Assembly (NCBI GenBank): GCA_020747015.1
Contig: JAGTJM010000017.1
Span: 372,001-436,000 of the forward strand
Origin: Pyrenochaeta sp. MPI-SDFR-AT-0127
Taxonomy: Eukaryota; Ascomycota; Dothideomycetes; Pleosporales; Cucurbitariaceae
Direction: 5' to 3'
DNA length: 64,000 nucleotides
This document shows, piece after piece, positions 1 to 11,060 of this stretch. Position 1 is the stretch's first letter. Every line of letters begins with the position of its first letter. A program made the translations under genes and the position numbers. Under the pieces are notes generated by a model. That model did no database searches. It had not been told where the DNA came from and saw only the letters and a program-made list of their open reading frames with translations.

Positions 1-2364
1 TATCGCGCTGTTGATAATGCGGAAAAGGTAGGTCTTTCCAGGCTCAAATTTCGTACCAAGCTCAAAGCGATGACCAGTCTGGTTCTTTGTTCCTTGTACT
101 CCCCAGGTGTTCATGCCATTGATGAGGCCATTGTCCATAATACGCGGCCCACCTCCCTTAGCATCTTGGGCCGCATCGTACATCGAATCGACTGTACGAT
201 GAGTCCAGTCCTGGAGCTGGACTACACCTGCATCAACATCCCAGGAGGCAGATGTTGGGCCATGAATGACCATAGGGCCCATGACACCCTCCCAGGCTTG
301 AATAGCAAAATGACTGTGGTACCATGAGGTACCGTAGTTCGTAGCGATCCATCGATACGTCATCGAGTCGCCAGGCGCGATAGGGCACTGTGTAATTGCT
401 GGTACGCCATCATACTCAGCAGTTTTGAATTGCCGGATACCATGGAAGTGAATACTCGTTCCATTGTTTGTCAACCGATTGTGAACTGTGACTACCACAG
501 TATCGCCCCAGTTGGCTTCAATCAGCGGACCAGGCATTTGTCCATTGATAGTGAGGGCAATCCTCGAGATGCCGTCTGGAGACAGCGTAGTATTGGTGAT
601 GTCAAGATTATAGTAAACTGTACGACAAGTCTTTGGTGTGAAGTTGTAGCTATTGGTAGTGGCGTCCGCACCGCAGTAGGGTAGTGATCCACCTTGACCA
701 TCACAAGGCGTGCAGTCCCTTTCAATTACTTCGCGCTTCCATACAGGGCTCTGCGAGCGTTTATTGAACGAGTATGCGCATGCAGAAGCGGAAGCACTAG
801 CAGATGCACGCGATGAGGTACTGACTCTGGTCGAGCTAGAGACAGTGGTTGGAGTGATGGTTTTAGTAGAGATGCGAGAAGATGCCGATCTTGATGACGA
901 TGCAGTGACTTTGTCAGAGCTGACTTTTGTAGAACTGCGGGAGATCTGTGACCCTGTCGATGTGGCAGTGGTCTTGGCCGAGCTAGTGCTAGAAGTCTTC
1001 ACTGAAGCTTGTGTAGATTTTGACAGCGATGATGAGGATGTAGCCTTGGTCGAGCTTGCCCCGATGGTCTTAGTAGAAAGTTTTGATCCACTCGAGGAGG
1101 GAGAGTTCTTCGCTGAGCTAGAACTAGAAATCTTCACAGAACTTTGTGTAACTTTCGACAGCGATGTTGATATTGTAGTCTTCATCGAGCTGGCTCCGAT
1201 GGTACTAGTGGAGAACTTTGATGCTGATGATGAAACCGTTACTTTTACTGAACTAGTCTTTGTAGATGAGCGAATAGAGCTCGATCCTGATGGCGAGGCA
1301 ACAGCCTTTGTTGTGCTGGAAGTGGCAGTCTTTGATCCTGACGATGTCGGATAGGTGCTTGATACGGTAATAAACCCACTGGACTTTGCGATAGAATTTT
1401 TTGAAGCAGCTTTCGAGCTCGTCGAACGTTGAGTTGCGTACGGAGGTGAATTTAGATCTGGTGTCGCTGTAGGACATCCGCTATCACACTCCTTCACCTG
1501 ACGAGCTCCCCAGACATTACTATTGAAAGACCTATGGCGAACATGGTCTTTCAACCAGCAACGTCCGCCGGACTCGCGTTGGTTGCCCCACGACACGTGG
1601 ACACAATTCGGCCAGCGAGCGCACTCATCGACACATTTCTTCAGCGTGTCGGTATGGAAGCCATTGCCTGACCAAGAAATGTCCCCATTGACATGATCAA
1701 TCCCACACCTGATCTGGAACGCTGCACCGCATTTGGTCTTATAAATGGTATTATCCGCGCCTGGACAAGAATAGTCGGTGGCGTAGTCGCGAGGTTTCAG
1801 AGACACGGTCTTTGGCTTCTTTGTAGATTTTGCGGCAGCTGACGACGGAGAAGAAATGGCAGAGAGTGACGAGGCTGATGATGTCGCGGATATCAGGACC
1901 GAAGAAGATCGGTTGCTAGGCGAAGCATCGCAGTCGCCGAAATCTGAAAGACATGTATCGGCTCCGCAAAAGTCGGATCCTGAACCACAGTACTGATACT
2001 CGCTGCAGCAGGACCCATATTCAGAGCCTTTACACGTATAACCTTTGCCGCCGCCGCAAGTGCCGTCAGGGGAGGGTTTGCCGTCGGTGTCCTGGCAGAA
2101 GCCGTATTCGATCTGGCAGCCGGATCCGCAATACTCTGCAGTTCTGAAATACTCAATACTGTTCGAATGACCAAGGAGGTAATGAGCTACTTACGAACCG
2201 CACTGACCGGACGCACTGCAGCATCCACCAAACTGTGAACCCACGCAGCTGACACCGTTGCCGCATGATCCTTCAGGACTGGCAGTCAACAAATTGACAG
2301 GTGCAACATCAGCTATGGCGAGACCTGCCAGCACGAAGGCTAGTGCCTGTCTTAGTCCCATCAT
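1..2364 (-). CDS. Secreted laccase (multicopper oxidase) with two CBM18 chitin-binding domains, partial
   Basis: Exons 2364-2195 and 2143 to beyond base 1, with a 51-nt GT-AG intron; 771 codons are visible and the C-terminal copper sites lie outside the window. In order: a signal peptide (about residues 1-19); two CBM18/hevein-like modules (about 33-75 and 80-125, with FGGCCS and YGSCCS cores and the CGS...YCG pattern); a Cys-rich PAN/Apple-like region (about 170-280, with GRCWLKDHV); a Ser/Thr linker (about 282-529); then the first cupredoxin domain. Copper-ligand motifs are IHFHGIRQ and WYHSHFAIQ. Family knowledge: four-copper oxidation of phenolics coupled to O2 reduction. The CBM18 and PAN modules would tether it to chitin or glycans (inference). 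L1 has HFH where HWH is usual. The start is the first of two adjacent ATGs; the next one, 2361, is equally possible. Laccase identity is strong; the substrate is unknown. Confidence 0.9.
960..1250. repeat. Imperfect 135-bp tandem repeat in the laccase Ser/Thr linker
   Basis: Two diverged units of about 135 bp (45 codons) lie in the linker. The peptide core TIGASS is followed in each by a similar Ser/Thr/Lys-rich stretch. The matching DNA words lie near 981 and 1116 on the + strand. Expansion of a likely O-glycosylated spacer is the simplest reading. Confidence 0.6.
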
Positions 2365-4360
2365 ATCTGGTGATCTGTCGGATATATAGAGAATATGGAT
2401 AAGTGATTAAACGAGTGACTTCTGATAGAGCTTGAATGTTGAACGAATGACTGTTAATGGAAAATTACTATAAGAATGAAAAGAGAACCTCACTACAAAA
2501 CTCGACCTCTGTTGCTTGTTTGGGCATGTGTGATCCAGGTATACTTATACCTATTTACGAGCACTCATCCCAAGATCGCTGCCTCCGTGCCCAAGGCCTT
2601 CAGGAGTGGGGAGTTCAGCCTCCGCTATGGTGCCAGTCGTATTCCATTACAGCCATGGCTTGAGACCCAGAGCGCTAGCTTGTGCTAATGTTCGGTCCGC
2701 TACTGGTGTTCGGTCTGTGAAGTTTACGAGCTTTTGGATCGAGGGTTGAAGGCGCTAACCCCAACTACACTAACATGGCATTGCACAAACAAGTTGGCCT
2801 TAATTTGTGGAGCACGACACACGAACGATCGTTAGCGGGACGACAACAGAACCTGTCTTGAGGAGAAACGAAAGTACATTGCGATAATCATTTTGAGGTC
2901 TCTGAATTTGACTGACAGATGTGGAATGTCTGTAGCGCCTCAAAGCCTTGGTAGGAAAGCTTCAGCATACGCGGCGCCGCGTATCGGGTCCCCAGGCGGC
3001 GATATCTAGGGTATAGCTGGAACCACATGGCTGTAGGAATCCACTAGGCGCATTTTTAACAATAAACTAGACCAAGTCTTAGCAACAGCCACGAGCAAAC
3101 ACATGCGTAAGCCTCATTTAGTGACGGAAACTAGTTGATCAAGCCTTTCGAAACCACCGGATGCGTGAAAAAGTCTTGGAGCGTGCCTGAAGGAGAGAAT
3201 TGTCGTATAGCCCCGGTGAAAGACATTGCTGCTAGATTTTCTTCTCGTGTGGGTTTACGCGATGAATCTAGCAGCACCTCATACGTCTCATTTGTGGTTC
3301 TTGCACGCTTGGTATTGCTTAAAGGTTCATGGATTCTTAACAACAAGTAAAGAATAGGGGCTGTCCACGTACATTCGGCACTATCGTGAGGTATCCGAAA
3401 CCCCTTCCCTCGCTTGCTGGTTCACAGCTAAGAGAAGACGCTAAGGGTAGATCACCAGGCGATCTCCCTTGCAGTGGTGCTTTCTCCGACATCAGCCAGC
3501 CTTGTCGCATCGCCCTGGTCAAGGAAACGTAGATCTACCCGTAAATTTGTAGTAAGAACCATCCCTATAGCATTTACCACGGCATAACAATTCCAGGTAA
3601 TGTGTATTTAAATACCCTCAAGGCTATCTGTATGTTATTTACTATTCCCACAATTCCCATCTCCACTCTACACGAAATCCAATAAAGTTGTAACCAAGGC
3701 TGGTTCCGACAAAAAAAAAGGTTCTGCAGCCTAGCTAGATAACGATGCCTCAAGATACGAGAGTAGCGAATCCGTCAACTCACGGCTCCACCCAACACGA
3801 GAGTTCCGCGCCAGGGCCATTGGGGCACACTAAACGTCCCCACCGCCCGCAATAGCATCCTGGTACATGATCCGATTTCCCGGTTTTTGCGCGCGGTCGC
3901 GATTTGATGGCGTTGACCGGATCTGGAAAAGGTTGCTTGTTGTTTGTCACATTTCTCCTGATTGCGTCAGTGCCTGTTGCGTGTCGGCACGCGTGCCGAG
4001 GAGACTGGTGATGCGTTTAGCTCTATTCTTAGATTTTGCGTTCCTGACTATGTTCATAGATAGGAGGCCCGGACATCCCCCTCACTGTCCGACGCCAATT
4101 TTTGGTTGGGGATTTAATTTGTGTCGTTTTCTCATTTGTGGTTCTCATACGAGGCACCCAGACTTTGATCTCACCGTGAGAGGTATCTATGCTTATCGCA
4201 GTTCTCGTTTGAGAGTAGTCCGTTGTTGTAAGTTGATGGAGTTAGGGGCTACTAGCATTAACTGAAGTGAGTGTGAAGCAACTGTACGTCAACGCACAAG
4301 AATTTCGATGATTTTAATAGAAATGTATCTTGTATTGTAGGGTTTCGTCATTATGCATTA
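2365..4360. other. Intergenic region upstream of the laccase and downstream of the HET gene
   Basis: About 2 kb without a supported gene. An ATG-initiated 132-codon frame at 3867-4265 (+) resembles no family I know and has no visible intron or domain. The segment next to 2364 should hold the laccase promoter. Confidence 0.5.
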
Positions 4361-6564
4361 TTATACCAAGTCAATCGTCTGATCATCAGTCTCTCTAAAC
4401 TTTGATAGTAGCGACGTTACTATATGAGTCTCTCTGTCGACACTTTCACCATATCCCGAACCCCATACTCCAAGTCTTTCGTAGCATCCAGGGTGGTCGT
4501 CTGAAGGCGCAATCACCAAGCCCTCGATGTATGCCTCAACATTCCCGATATCAAAGAAATGCCGTAGCAAAAGATAATCCACCTTGCGAACATCGCCTCC
4601 TTCGGCAGCTGGACTAGGACCGTCAAGCTGTACATTTAGCTTCGCCGAGAACCGGTGTTTAATCAATTCGTCAGCGAAGATGAGGTACCCGTGCCAGTCG
4701 CCAGCAGACGCCTGTAGGTGAGCAGGAATGAGCCGACATTGTAAAGTAGCAGACGCACTCTCTAGTTCTCCAGATGACTTCGCAGTAATGGAGACGTCAT
4801 TTAATGTGGCCATGACTTGCAAGGAAGCGTATATCTTTCGACTTCGAACTTTGTCACTGGGTGAGACGGGCAGTAATGTGCTCGCCCAGCTCCAGCTAGG
4901 TGCTCTCCACTTCGAAGGCTTGTAGGGCATGTCAGGGTTTTTGAAAAAAACGGCCACAGTGCTCTGCCAGCACAAGTCCTCTGCAAAACGTTGCTTCCAG
5001 AGGCCAGCAACTAGTTCGTCATCCATTGCTTCTGCAACATCCTGGGCTATACCGGACAGTGCAACTAGCACATCTTTCTCTTTAGTCATGCCATAGCCTG
5101 TGTATGCTGTTCGAAAGGTGCACCAGGCGCGATAGATATCCGAAGAAGTGGATGTTGTCGAACCTAATGACAATTCCAGGTCTTTGGTATTGCTTTGCCC
5201 ACGCGTGTTTGATTCTAATCGGCGAAGTCTTATGCCTCCAAGCAATGTCTTGATTGATCTGGTGTCGTAATTGCCACCACCCGTGTAGGCAAGGTCTGGG
5301 ACACCGTCTGGATGAGTCTCGTTTGCAATGAGCTCTTGGCACTCCCAGAAGAGGACTTCCCAGGAGAAATGCATGATTCTTGGTGATAAATATCGCTCTT
5401 GAGCAACCCAAGCTCTTTGATTGAGGGGTGCCGAATCAACCGCTGAGGTAGCGGTAATCCAGTGGCAGCCACACCAGTACGTGCCTGGCGGCGGGAATCT
5501 GGGTTGAGATTGAGTGTGCGCCCATGTGGCTTCGACCTTGATAGGTGTGAGGCTCAAAGGGTCTCGGTTAAAGAAGAGACCAGTGTTACTATCTTCAGCA
5601 GCTGTGGCTGCGATACAGCAGGCTGCTTTACTATAGATGTCGTGCATGCGGCCGGCCTCTTCATGCCAATCATCGAGATTATCCTGAAAAATGCATCTTG
5701 TAGGGTCAGGACATGACGGTCCAACAAATATTGATGATGATCTTACAATGAGTCAATCCAGATATATTGGAACCGTAGTTTCCTGGTTGCTGTGATGGCG
5801 TCCAGGAAAGTTTTTGGTAGACTAGCAATGGCAACACCTCTTCGTAGCTCCACAGCAGTTGCCTCGGTGAGTATGAAGGGTCGAGATCGACCCCAACAAT
5901 GTGAAAGAGCGACATAAGGCGTTCCAAGGTTTAAACAGTCCCCTTCACATAGTCGAACCAACGACTCTCCATCAACTCCAACGTCGATGACTCTTGTTGG
6001 GTGGAAATCAGTGTGAGGCGCGTTAAGCTGGCAGAGGGAATGCTCTTCTCGACAGCGCTTGTATTGAGAAACGAAGAAGTCTAACGCCTTATCATTGCCA
6101 GAGTTTGCGGGGAACAGGGTGGAATACAAGTTGGGCTTTGCTATGTGGGATCAGTGGGTAGGCACTTGGATGGAAAATGTTGATATGTTTACCTTCCCAA
6201 GGTTCCAATGTAAGATTTATGTGGTAATCGCCGCATTCGAAAGGCACAATACGAGATATAGTACCTCGATCCTGGCGCCGTATTCGAGGGCTCTCGTAGG
6301 TCGTTCGTGCCAATTCAGGTACAACATCAAAGGTGTACCCTAAGTAGCGTTAGCAGACATGATGAGCCAGGCACGTGAATTCATCTTGCCGTGGTATAGC
6401 TTCATTGCAGCCCAGAGACGGACACAGATGGCACAGGGTAGATCAATGGCTTCTTTGAAAGACTGTGCGCTCGGCTGATGCAAATAAAACTTGTCTCTCT
6501 TGTGATAGAGGCTCTCGCCACGAAGGAACGTCTGACAAGCGGTGCAAAGCTGTTCGTCCGACAT
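4361..6564 (-). CDS. Heterokaryon incompatibility (HET) domain protein
   Basis: Model: 6564-6390, 6339-6193, 6140-5747, 5696-4361; 683 residues with all junctions in frame. The N-terminus carries the usual LCTACQ and CAICVRLW motifs. The HET domain (about 185-330) shows YVALSHCWG, LPKTFLDAI, YIWIDSLCIFQD, a DW..EAGRM helix and AATAAEDS. The C-terminal half has RAWVAQERYLSPRIMHF. HET proteins trigger programmed cell death after fusion of genetically unlike hyphae and often act as NLR-like immune effectors; the partner here is unknown. Start is the ATG at 6564, just before the conserved Cys pair. The first intron lacks a good GT donor: either GC-AG (6389-6340, 50 nt) or a 35-nt GT-AG (6374-6340); both keep frame. 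Confidence 0.88.
6340..6389 (-). other. Probable GC-AG intron 1 of the HET gene
   Basis: The acceptor is preceded by a strong branch motif (GCTAAC). The only donor giving a typical 50-nt intron is GCAAGA; a 35-nt alternative starts GTGCCT. Without splicing, the frame stops 5 codons past MSANA. Confidence 0.5.
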
Positions 6565-7030
6565 GGTGATGTACGTCAAGAGATGACCCAATATGAACAG
6601 CCGTGGTCATGGATGTGAATGTGGCCAGGGCCTGTCATGTCGAGTCTGCATGGTGGACGACTTCAGCTATGGTGAGGCTGAAGTCAACCAACGGCGGAGG
6701 CTTTTGTCCCCGCGGCTGTGGCGTACTGCCGAACATGGGCGTTAATAATTTCACCTTGGCAACGCATTCATGCCTGGCCCAAAGTTTGATGCCTTGCGCC
6801 GGAAACCAGATAGAACTAGTCAGGTCCATGGTGTTGAGGCCTTGGTGAGGACCCCAGATGACGATCAGCCCGTACCCGCCGTACCCTAGCTCAAAGGGGG
6901 TCCAACGTTCACAAGCGAGGCGTCCAGCGAAGGATGCAACACAGCCTCGTCACTGCCTGTGCACAAGTTTTGCGAATCCTGTCCTCAACATGCAGTCGCT
7001 CCTTTCCTCGTCCGCAATGCAGCGAGCAGC
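6565..7030. promoter_or_regulatory. Divergent intergenic region between HET gene and transporter
   Basis: 466 bp between two divergent start codons, so promoter elements for both genes are expected here. I see no further coding evidence and no clear TATA box. Confidence 0.4.
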
Positions 7031-8746
7031 ATGAATTCGTCGCGTCCCTTTTCCCGCACCGCCCAGAAGACCTTCCGCAAGCCCCTCGACTTCCTCAGCA
7101 ATCTCTCGCGCAGCACCAGCCAGGTCCCCAAAGGCAGCAAGAAAAGTGACGCCTACAAGCCCTCCCGCAAGAACAGCGCCAGCTCGCTCGACGACACAGA
7201 CAACTCCGACGTGGAACTGTACGCCCAAATGGAGACATCGAGACGGAGCCATTCGACGCAGAACTCGCAGTCGGAGCTGCAGGCCCCAGTGCCATTGATA
7301 GACATTGGGAGTCGTAGCACCAGTCCCTACACGCGAAACCGTAGCGCGGCACAGAGCGAGGATGAGGACGACGACTACGAGCCGGCGAGCAGTATACGGC
7401 CATTGGTGAGCCACGATGTCGGCAGGGGCAGTCATGTCTGGAGGGGGTTCTGGCAACAAGGTGGACCAGGGGCCTTCTTCTTCGGGACCTGGATAGGCTG
7501 GCAGGTATGGGTTGGCTTGCTGGTCTTTTGGCTCGGCGGCTGTGGATTTGGCCTGCTGCTCATGAACCGCTTCATCATGCTTACGGGCATCTACAAGTGA
7601 GTAGCAATTACACTTTGAGGCTATCAAAACTGACCGCGCCAGGTTAACCTACCCGCTTGTCATGACCTACTTCCAGCTGCTCATCACTCACGTTCTCCTC
7701 ATTCTCGTCTCAAGTCTCTTGCGATTCCTCAGCAGACCTCTACACTTCATAGGTTTTGGCGCTGCTGTGCCGCCCTCCCAGCCAGCTGCGCCCCAAGGAG
7801 GAGCGTACAGAGGGGCCCGGAAGCCTGGCATTTCAGCGTTTGCTCGGTGGCTGTCCAACGGCTCAGGGGGCATTGCAGGTGGGGGCCTCTTTGAATTTGA
7901 TTTGCAGATCGCGAAGCAAGTGCTTCCGCTTGCCGCAGTCTTCCTCATGAAGGTGTTACTCAGCAACTTCTCCTTCGCGTAAGCAGTCACTACAGAGGTA
8001 CATGCTACAGTAAACTAACACCGTGTAGCTATGCACCACTCCCGACTTACCAGCTTGCCCGTATTGGCATCACACCCCTTGCCATCATCTTCTCTTGCAT
8101 CTTCCAAAAGGACAATTTAAATGGCGGCACTCTCTCCTCCGCGCTCGTCGCCACGCTCAATCTCCTTTTTGCGTCTTTGCGCTCGAATGTCCGTGTGACT
8201 TGGGAGTCTGTTGTTGCTGGGGTCTTCTCCTCGCTATTTGTCGCCCTCTACCCCATTCTGCTTCTCCGCACGTACCGAACGATTGTTGCTGGCCTTGTCC
8301 CACAAGGTGACGTTCTGGCTGGATATCCCAGCAGTTCTGAGGAGCCAAGTAACCGCGAAGAAACCCGGGCATTCTTCCGTACACTGCACTACTTATCCAT
8401 CATCTCACTCATCATACTTACGCCTATCGTGCTAGTCTCGGGCCAGCTCGGGCACATTTACCACAACATTCCCTTCCTCGACGTGCCCTTTTTCTGGGCC
8501 ATGATGCTGTTTGGCGGCATGGGCTCATGGGCTGTGTTTACCGGGACATTGCTCATGGTCAAGGCGACGTCTCCACTGACCACAACATTCGTTGCTGTGC
8601 CACGGAGCGCGTTTCAGTTGGCAGTCATCAACGTGTTCAAGATTCCAGCGCAGAGCTGGGTTGGTGTGATTCTCTGCTGGATCAGTAGTCTCTGGTTCTT
8701 GGTAGCGAGGAGGGATGAAGGGAGGAGCCGCGATCGATTGAGGTGA
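7031..8746 (+). CDS. Drug/metabolite-superfamily transporter (nucleotide-sugar/triose-phosphate type)
   Basis: Exons 7031-7596, 7643-7978, 8029-8746 (539 residues); the second intron has a CTAAC branch motif. About 125 N-terminal residues are Ser-rich and acidic, likely cytosolic. About ten hydrophobic helices follow, starting with a Gly/Trp-rich segment, then a helix with LLMNRFIM typical of the TPT branch. The later part has LPTYQLARIGITPLAII and, near the C-terminus, KATSPLTTTFVAVPRSAFQL. Related proteins exchange GDP-mannose or other nucleotide sugars for the nucleoside monophosphate in Golgi/ER membranes; which substrate is used here cannot be read from sequence. The start is the ATG directly preceding the Ser-rich tail. 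Confidence 0.8.
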
Positions 8747-11060
8747 AGGGGATGTTGAAAGTGTTTAGAGCATTGGACTTATCGGTCATCGAATAAGCAT
8801 ACATGGCGTTGTTCACCTTCCAAAGACATCAGCAAGCAACATGCATAGCGTAGTATTTGATATAGATATAATTCAAACATGGCGACATTGTTAGACTATC
8901 TGCCTCGATATGTTGTTCTTTTCAGTATCTACGTCATGCCCTTGCTCTCTTTTCTTGACATCAATAGAATAATAGTTGCGCCACCTGCTCCTCCAAGAGA
9001 TAACAGCCCCAGACATGATTCTTGATATTTTTCCAAGCAAAGGACATTCAATAGCGCATTTACACGGAGGGTATCTGTCGACGCGAGGCATATATTCGTC
9101 ACGTAGCACCTCAACAGACCCAAATTTTTGTTCATATCTATATCTTTTACCAGCTCAATTATGACACAAAAATTGGGCGTAAACATTGTGACGTAGTCAC
9201 TATTGTGGAAAAGTGGAGTGCCCCGATTCGTGGTAACCGCGGAAGTGAAAAGTTGAAGGATTGTAGAAGCGGTGTGGAGAACTAGCAGGGTTTGTGAAGC
9301 GTGTTTTTTCTCCTCGAGTACACTGCCTTTGCATAAATGGCTGTGTGTGGCATGGCTTTGGGCGAACAGATGAGGTGAGGAGAGTCTGGCGCCGAGGGTG
9401 GTGTGCACAGCTAGTGCAAGTCTCTATGTCGTCTGGATTGTACGTGTTGGTTGTGGAGTGTCATGTTGCGATGCAGTTAGTTAGTACCACTGTCTTCCAT
9501 ATCTCCCAGAGAGGTTCATGGATTAGTGAGGTACATTTTTTTTAGGTTCGTCATTCATCTGGTTTCTGTTGTTTCCAGACGACTATTGTTTCGCAACGAT
9601 GGAAACTGTGAATTGTCTAGCGGCTTCAAAATGGGTAGCATGCAGCTGATACAAAGAAGGACTTGATTGCTCAGACTCTTCTCCGTTATTCCCTCTCATG
9701 ATGCTATGAAGGAGGCACAGCTCAAACTCGCGAGTCCACATAATGAAGAGGCCAGCCCCACTCTCGAAATCCAGCGGATCCTTCCCGAAGTCTAATATCG
9801 AATTAATCAAGGCAACCATCGCAGGAAGGTCAAGGCATGTAGATGATGTTGGCGCGCGCATAGATTGCATTGGGGCAGAGGAGAGGAAGGTAATGGTTGT
9901 GCTGCGCAGGTTTCAGCGCCGCTGTGGCACCGTTTGGCCGGGAGCTGGCGGAGTCTGCGCACAGTGCTGAGACGGAGACGGACAGACTCTCGGACGAGGT
10001 TGAGGGCAAGACACTGCCGCAACTCAGCAAAAGTGTATCGTCAATTGCCCTCGTCAGCCTTGAGGGCGAAGTTGACGTGAATGGGTGCGTCAGTCATCAT
10101 TCACCTGAGAAAGGGCTGGACAAGAGAGGAAGGAGAAGGCGCCAAGCTTGATCATGTTGTAAGCCGTGAGCAACTCGGTCTTATTCTACTCGTACGGAGA
10201 GGCAGCAGGCTGATTTCCGTGTAGATGGCGAGGGCACAAAGCAGGCAGTGTTGATGTCGTCGCAAAAGTCGACGGGCCTTGGCAAGGGTAGAGCCATTGC
10301 CTCAGTGCTTGGTCATTGCCTGAGGTTGGTCATGCATGCCTGGCTGGCCTCGGACGAGAGAGTTGTGGGTCAACGACTTTTTGGCGATCTGCACGGATGA
10401 AATTGCACTTGCAGGGGGGGCATTTTCATGGCCGGCGCGAGATTCGATTTGGCTTGGCCCACGAAGGCGCACGCACAGGAGCTACACGCCGGTATACGTC
10501 GCCGGGATGACGTCGTCGCCAACCCGTGTGCGCATTCGCTTTCGCACGCACCGAGACGCTGTCCAGCGGCAGCACGACGAGACGCTGCTTTGCGCCCTCG
10601 CCCTCGACCACAAAGCCAGCGGGGACAGCACACACGTCCATGGCGAGATGTGAAGCGAGTGATGTGCAGGGGAAGTGGAGCGGTGGAGCTCCCAAGGGCT
10701 CCCGCTCTTCGCTGGAAGCTTGGTTTTCGGGCTGTGCGTTTGGCAGGGAAACACAGGACGACTCGTCTCTCTCCCAGCCTCCCTCAGCGTCATTATCCGA
10801 TCCCGCCGCGACAACCCTCCCCCCAACGAAGCTCTGCTGCGCCCTCTTCTCTAAACCCTTCTGGCAGCTCCATTCCAAAACGCCCTACATTCGTCCTGCC
10901 CGCCGCGCGCTGCCTCGGCCCTACTTACTGCGCTGCTCCCCCGCCAATTGCAGAGCGCCGTCCTTAGCCCAAACCGCCAGCGCTGCTTTTGAGACAGGTG
11001 ATATATACTGGTAGCTCACACCCGCCAACGTGCCCTTCTGACTCTCCGCCCAGTACAGAC
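8747..11060. other. Intergenic region upstream of the Ca2+/H+ exchanger
   Basis: 2.3 kb without a supportable gene. From about 10300 to 11060 it is GC- and pyrimidine-rich, with several overlapping open frames on both strands and no recognisable domain, as expected of a promoter/5' leader. An ATG-initiated 95-codon frame at 9870-9583 (-) is unrecognised. Confidence 0.5.

Noticed and set aside
710..1354. Long + strand open frame rich in Glu/Val/Leu
   Set aside because: It is the antisense of the Ser/Thr repeat linker of the laccase; composition follows from the opposite strand's codons.
3867..4265. 132-codon ATG-initiated + strand frame
   Set aside because: Residue pattern looks random (Cys/Arg-rich), no family resemblance; kept only as a note in the intergenic entry.
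8929..9408. 159-codon - strand open frame
   Set aside because: Starts with GTG, no recognisable motif, no intron signals.
10428..11014. Several overlapping open frames on both strands
   Set aside because: GC-rich sequence with few stops; no domain, no splice-supported start, and located in the VCX1 promoter/leader.
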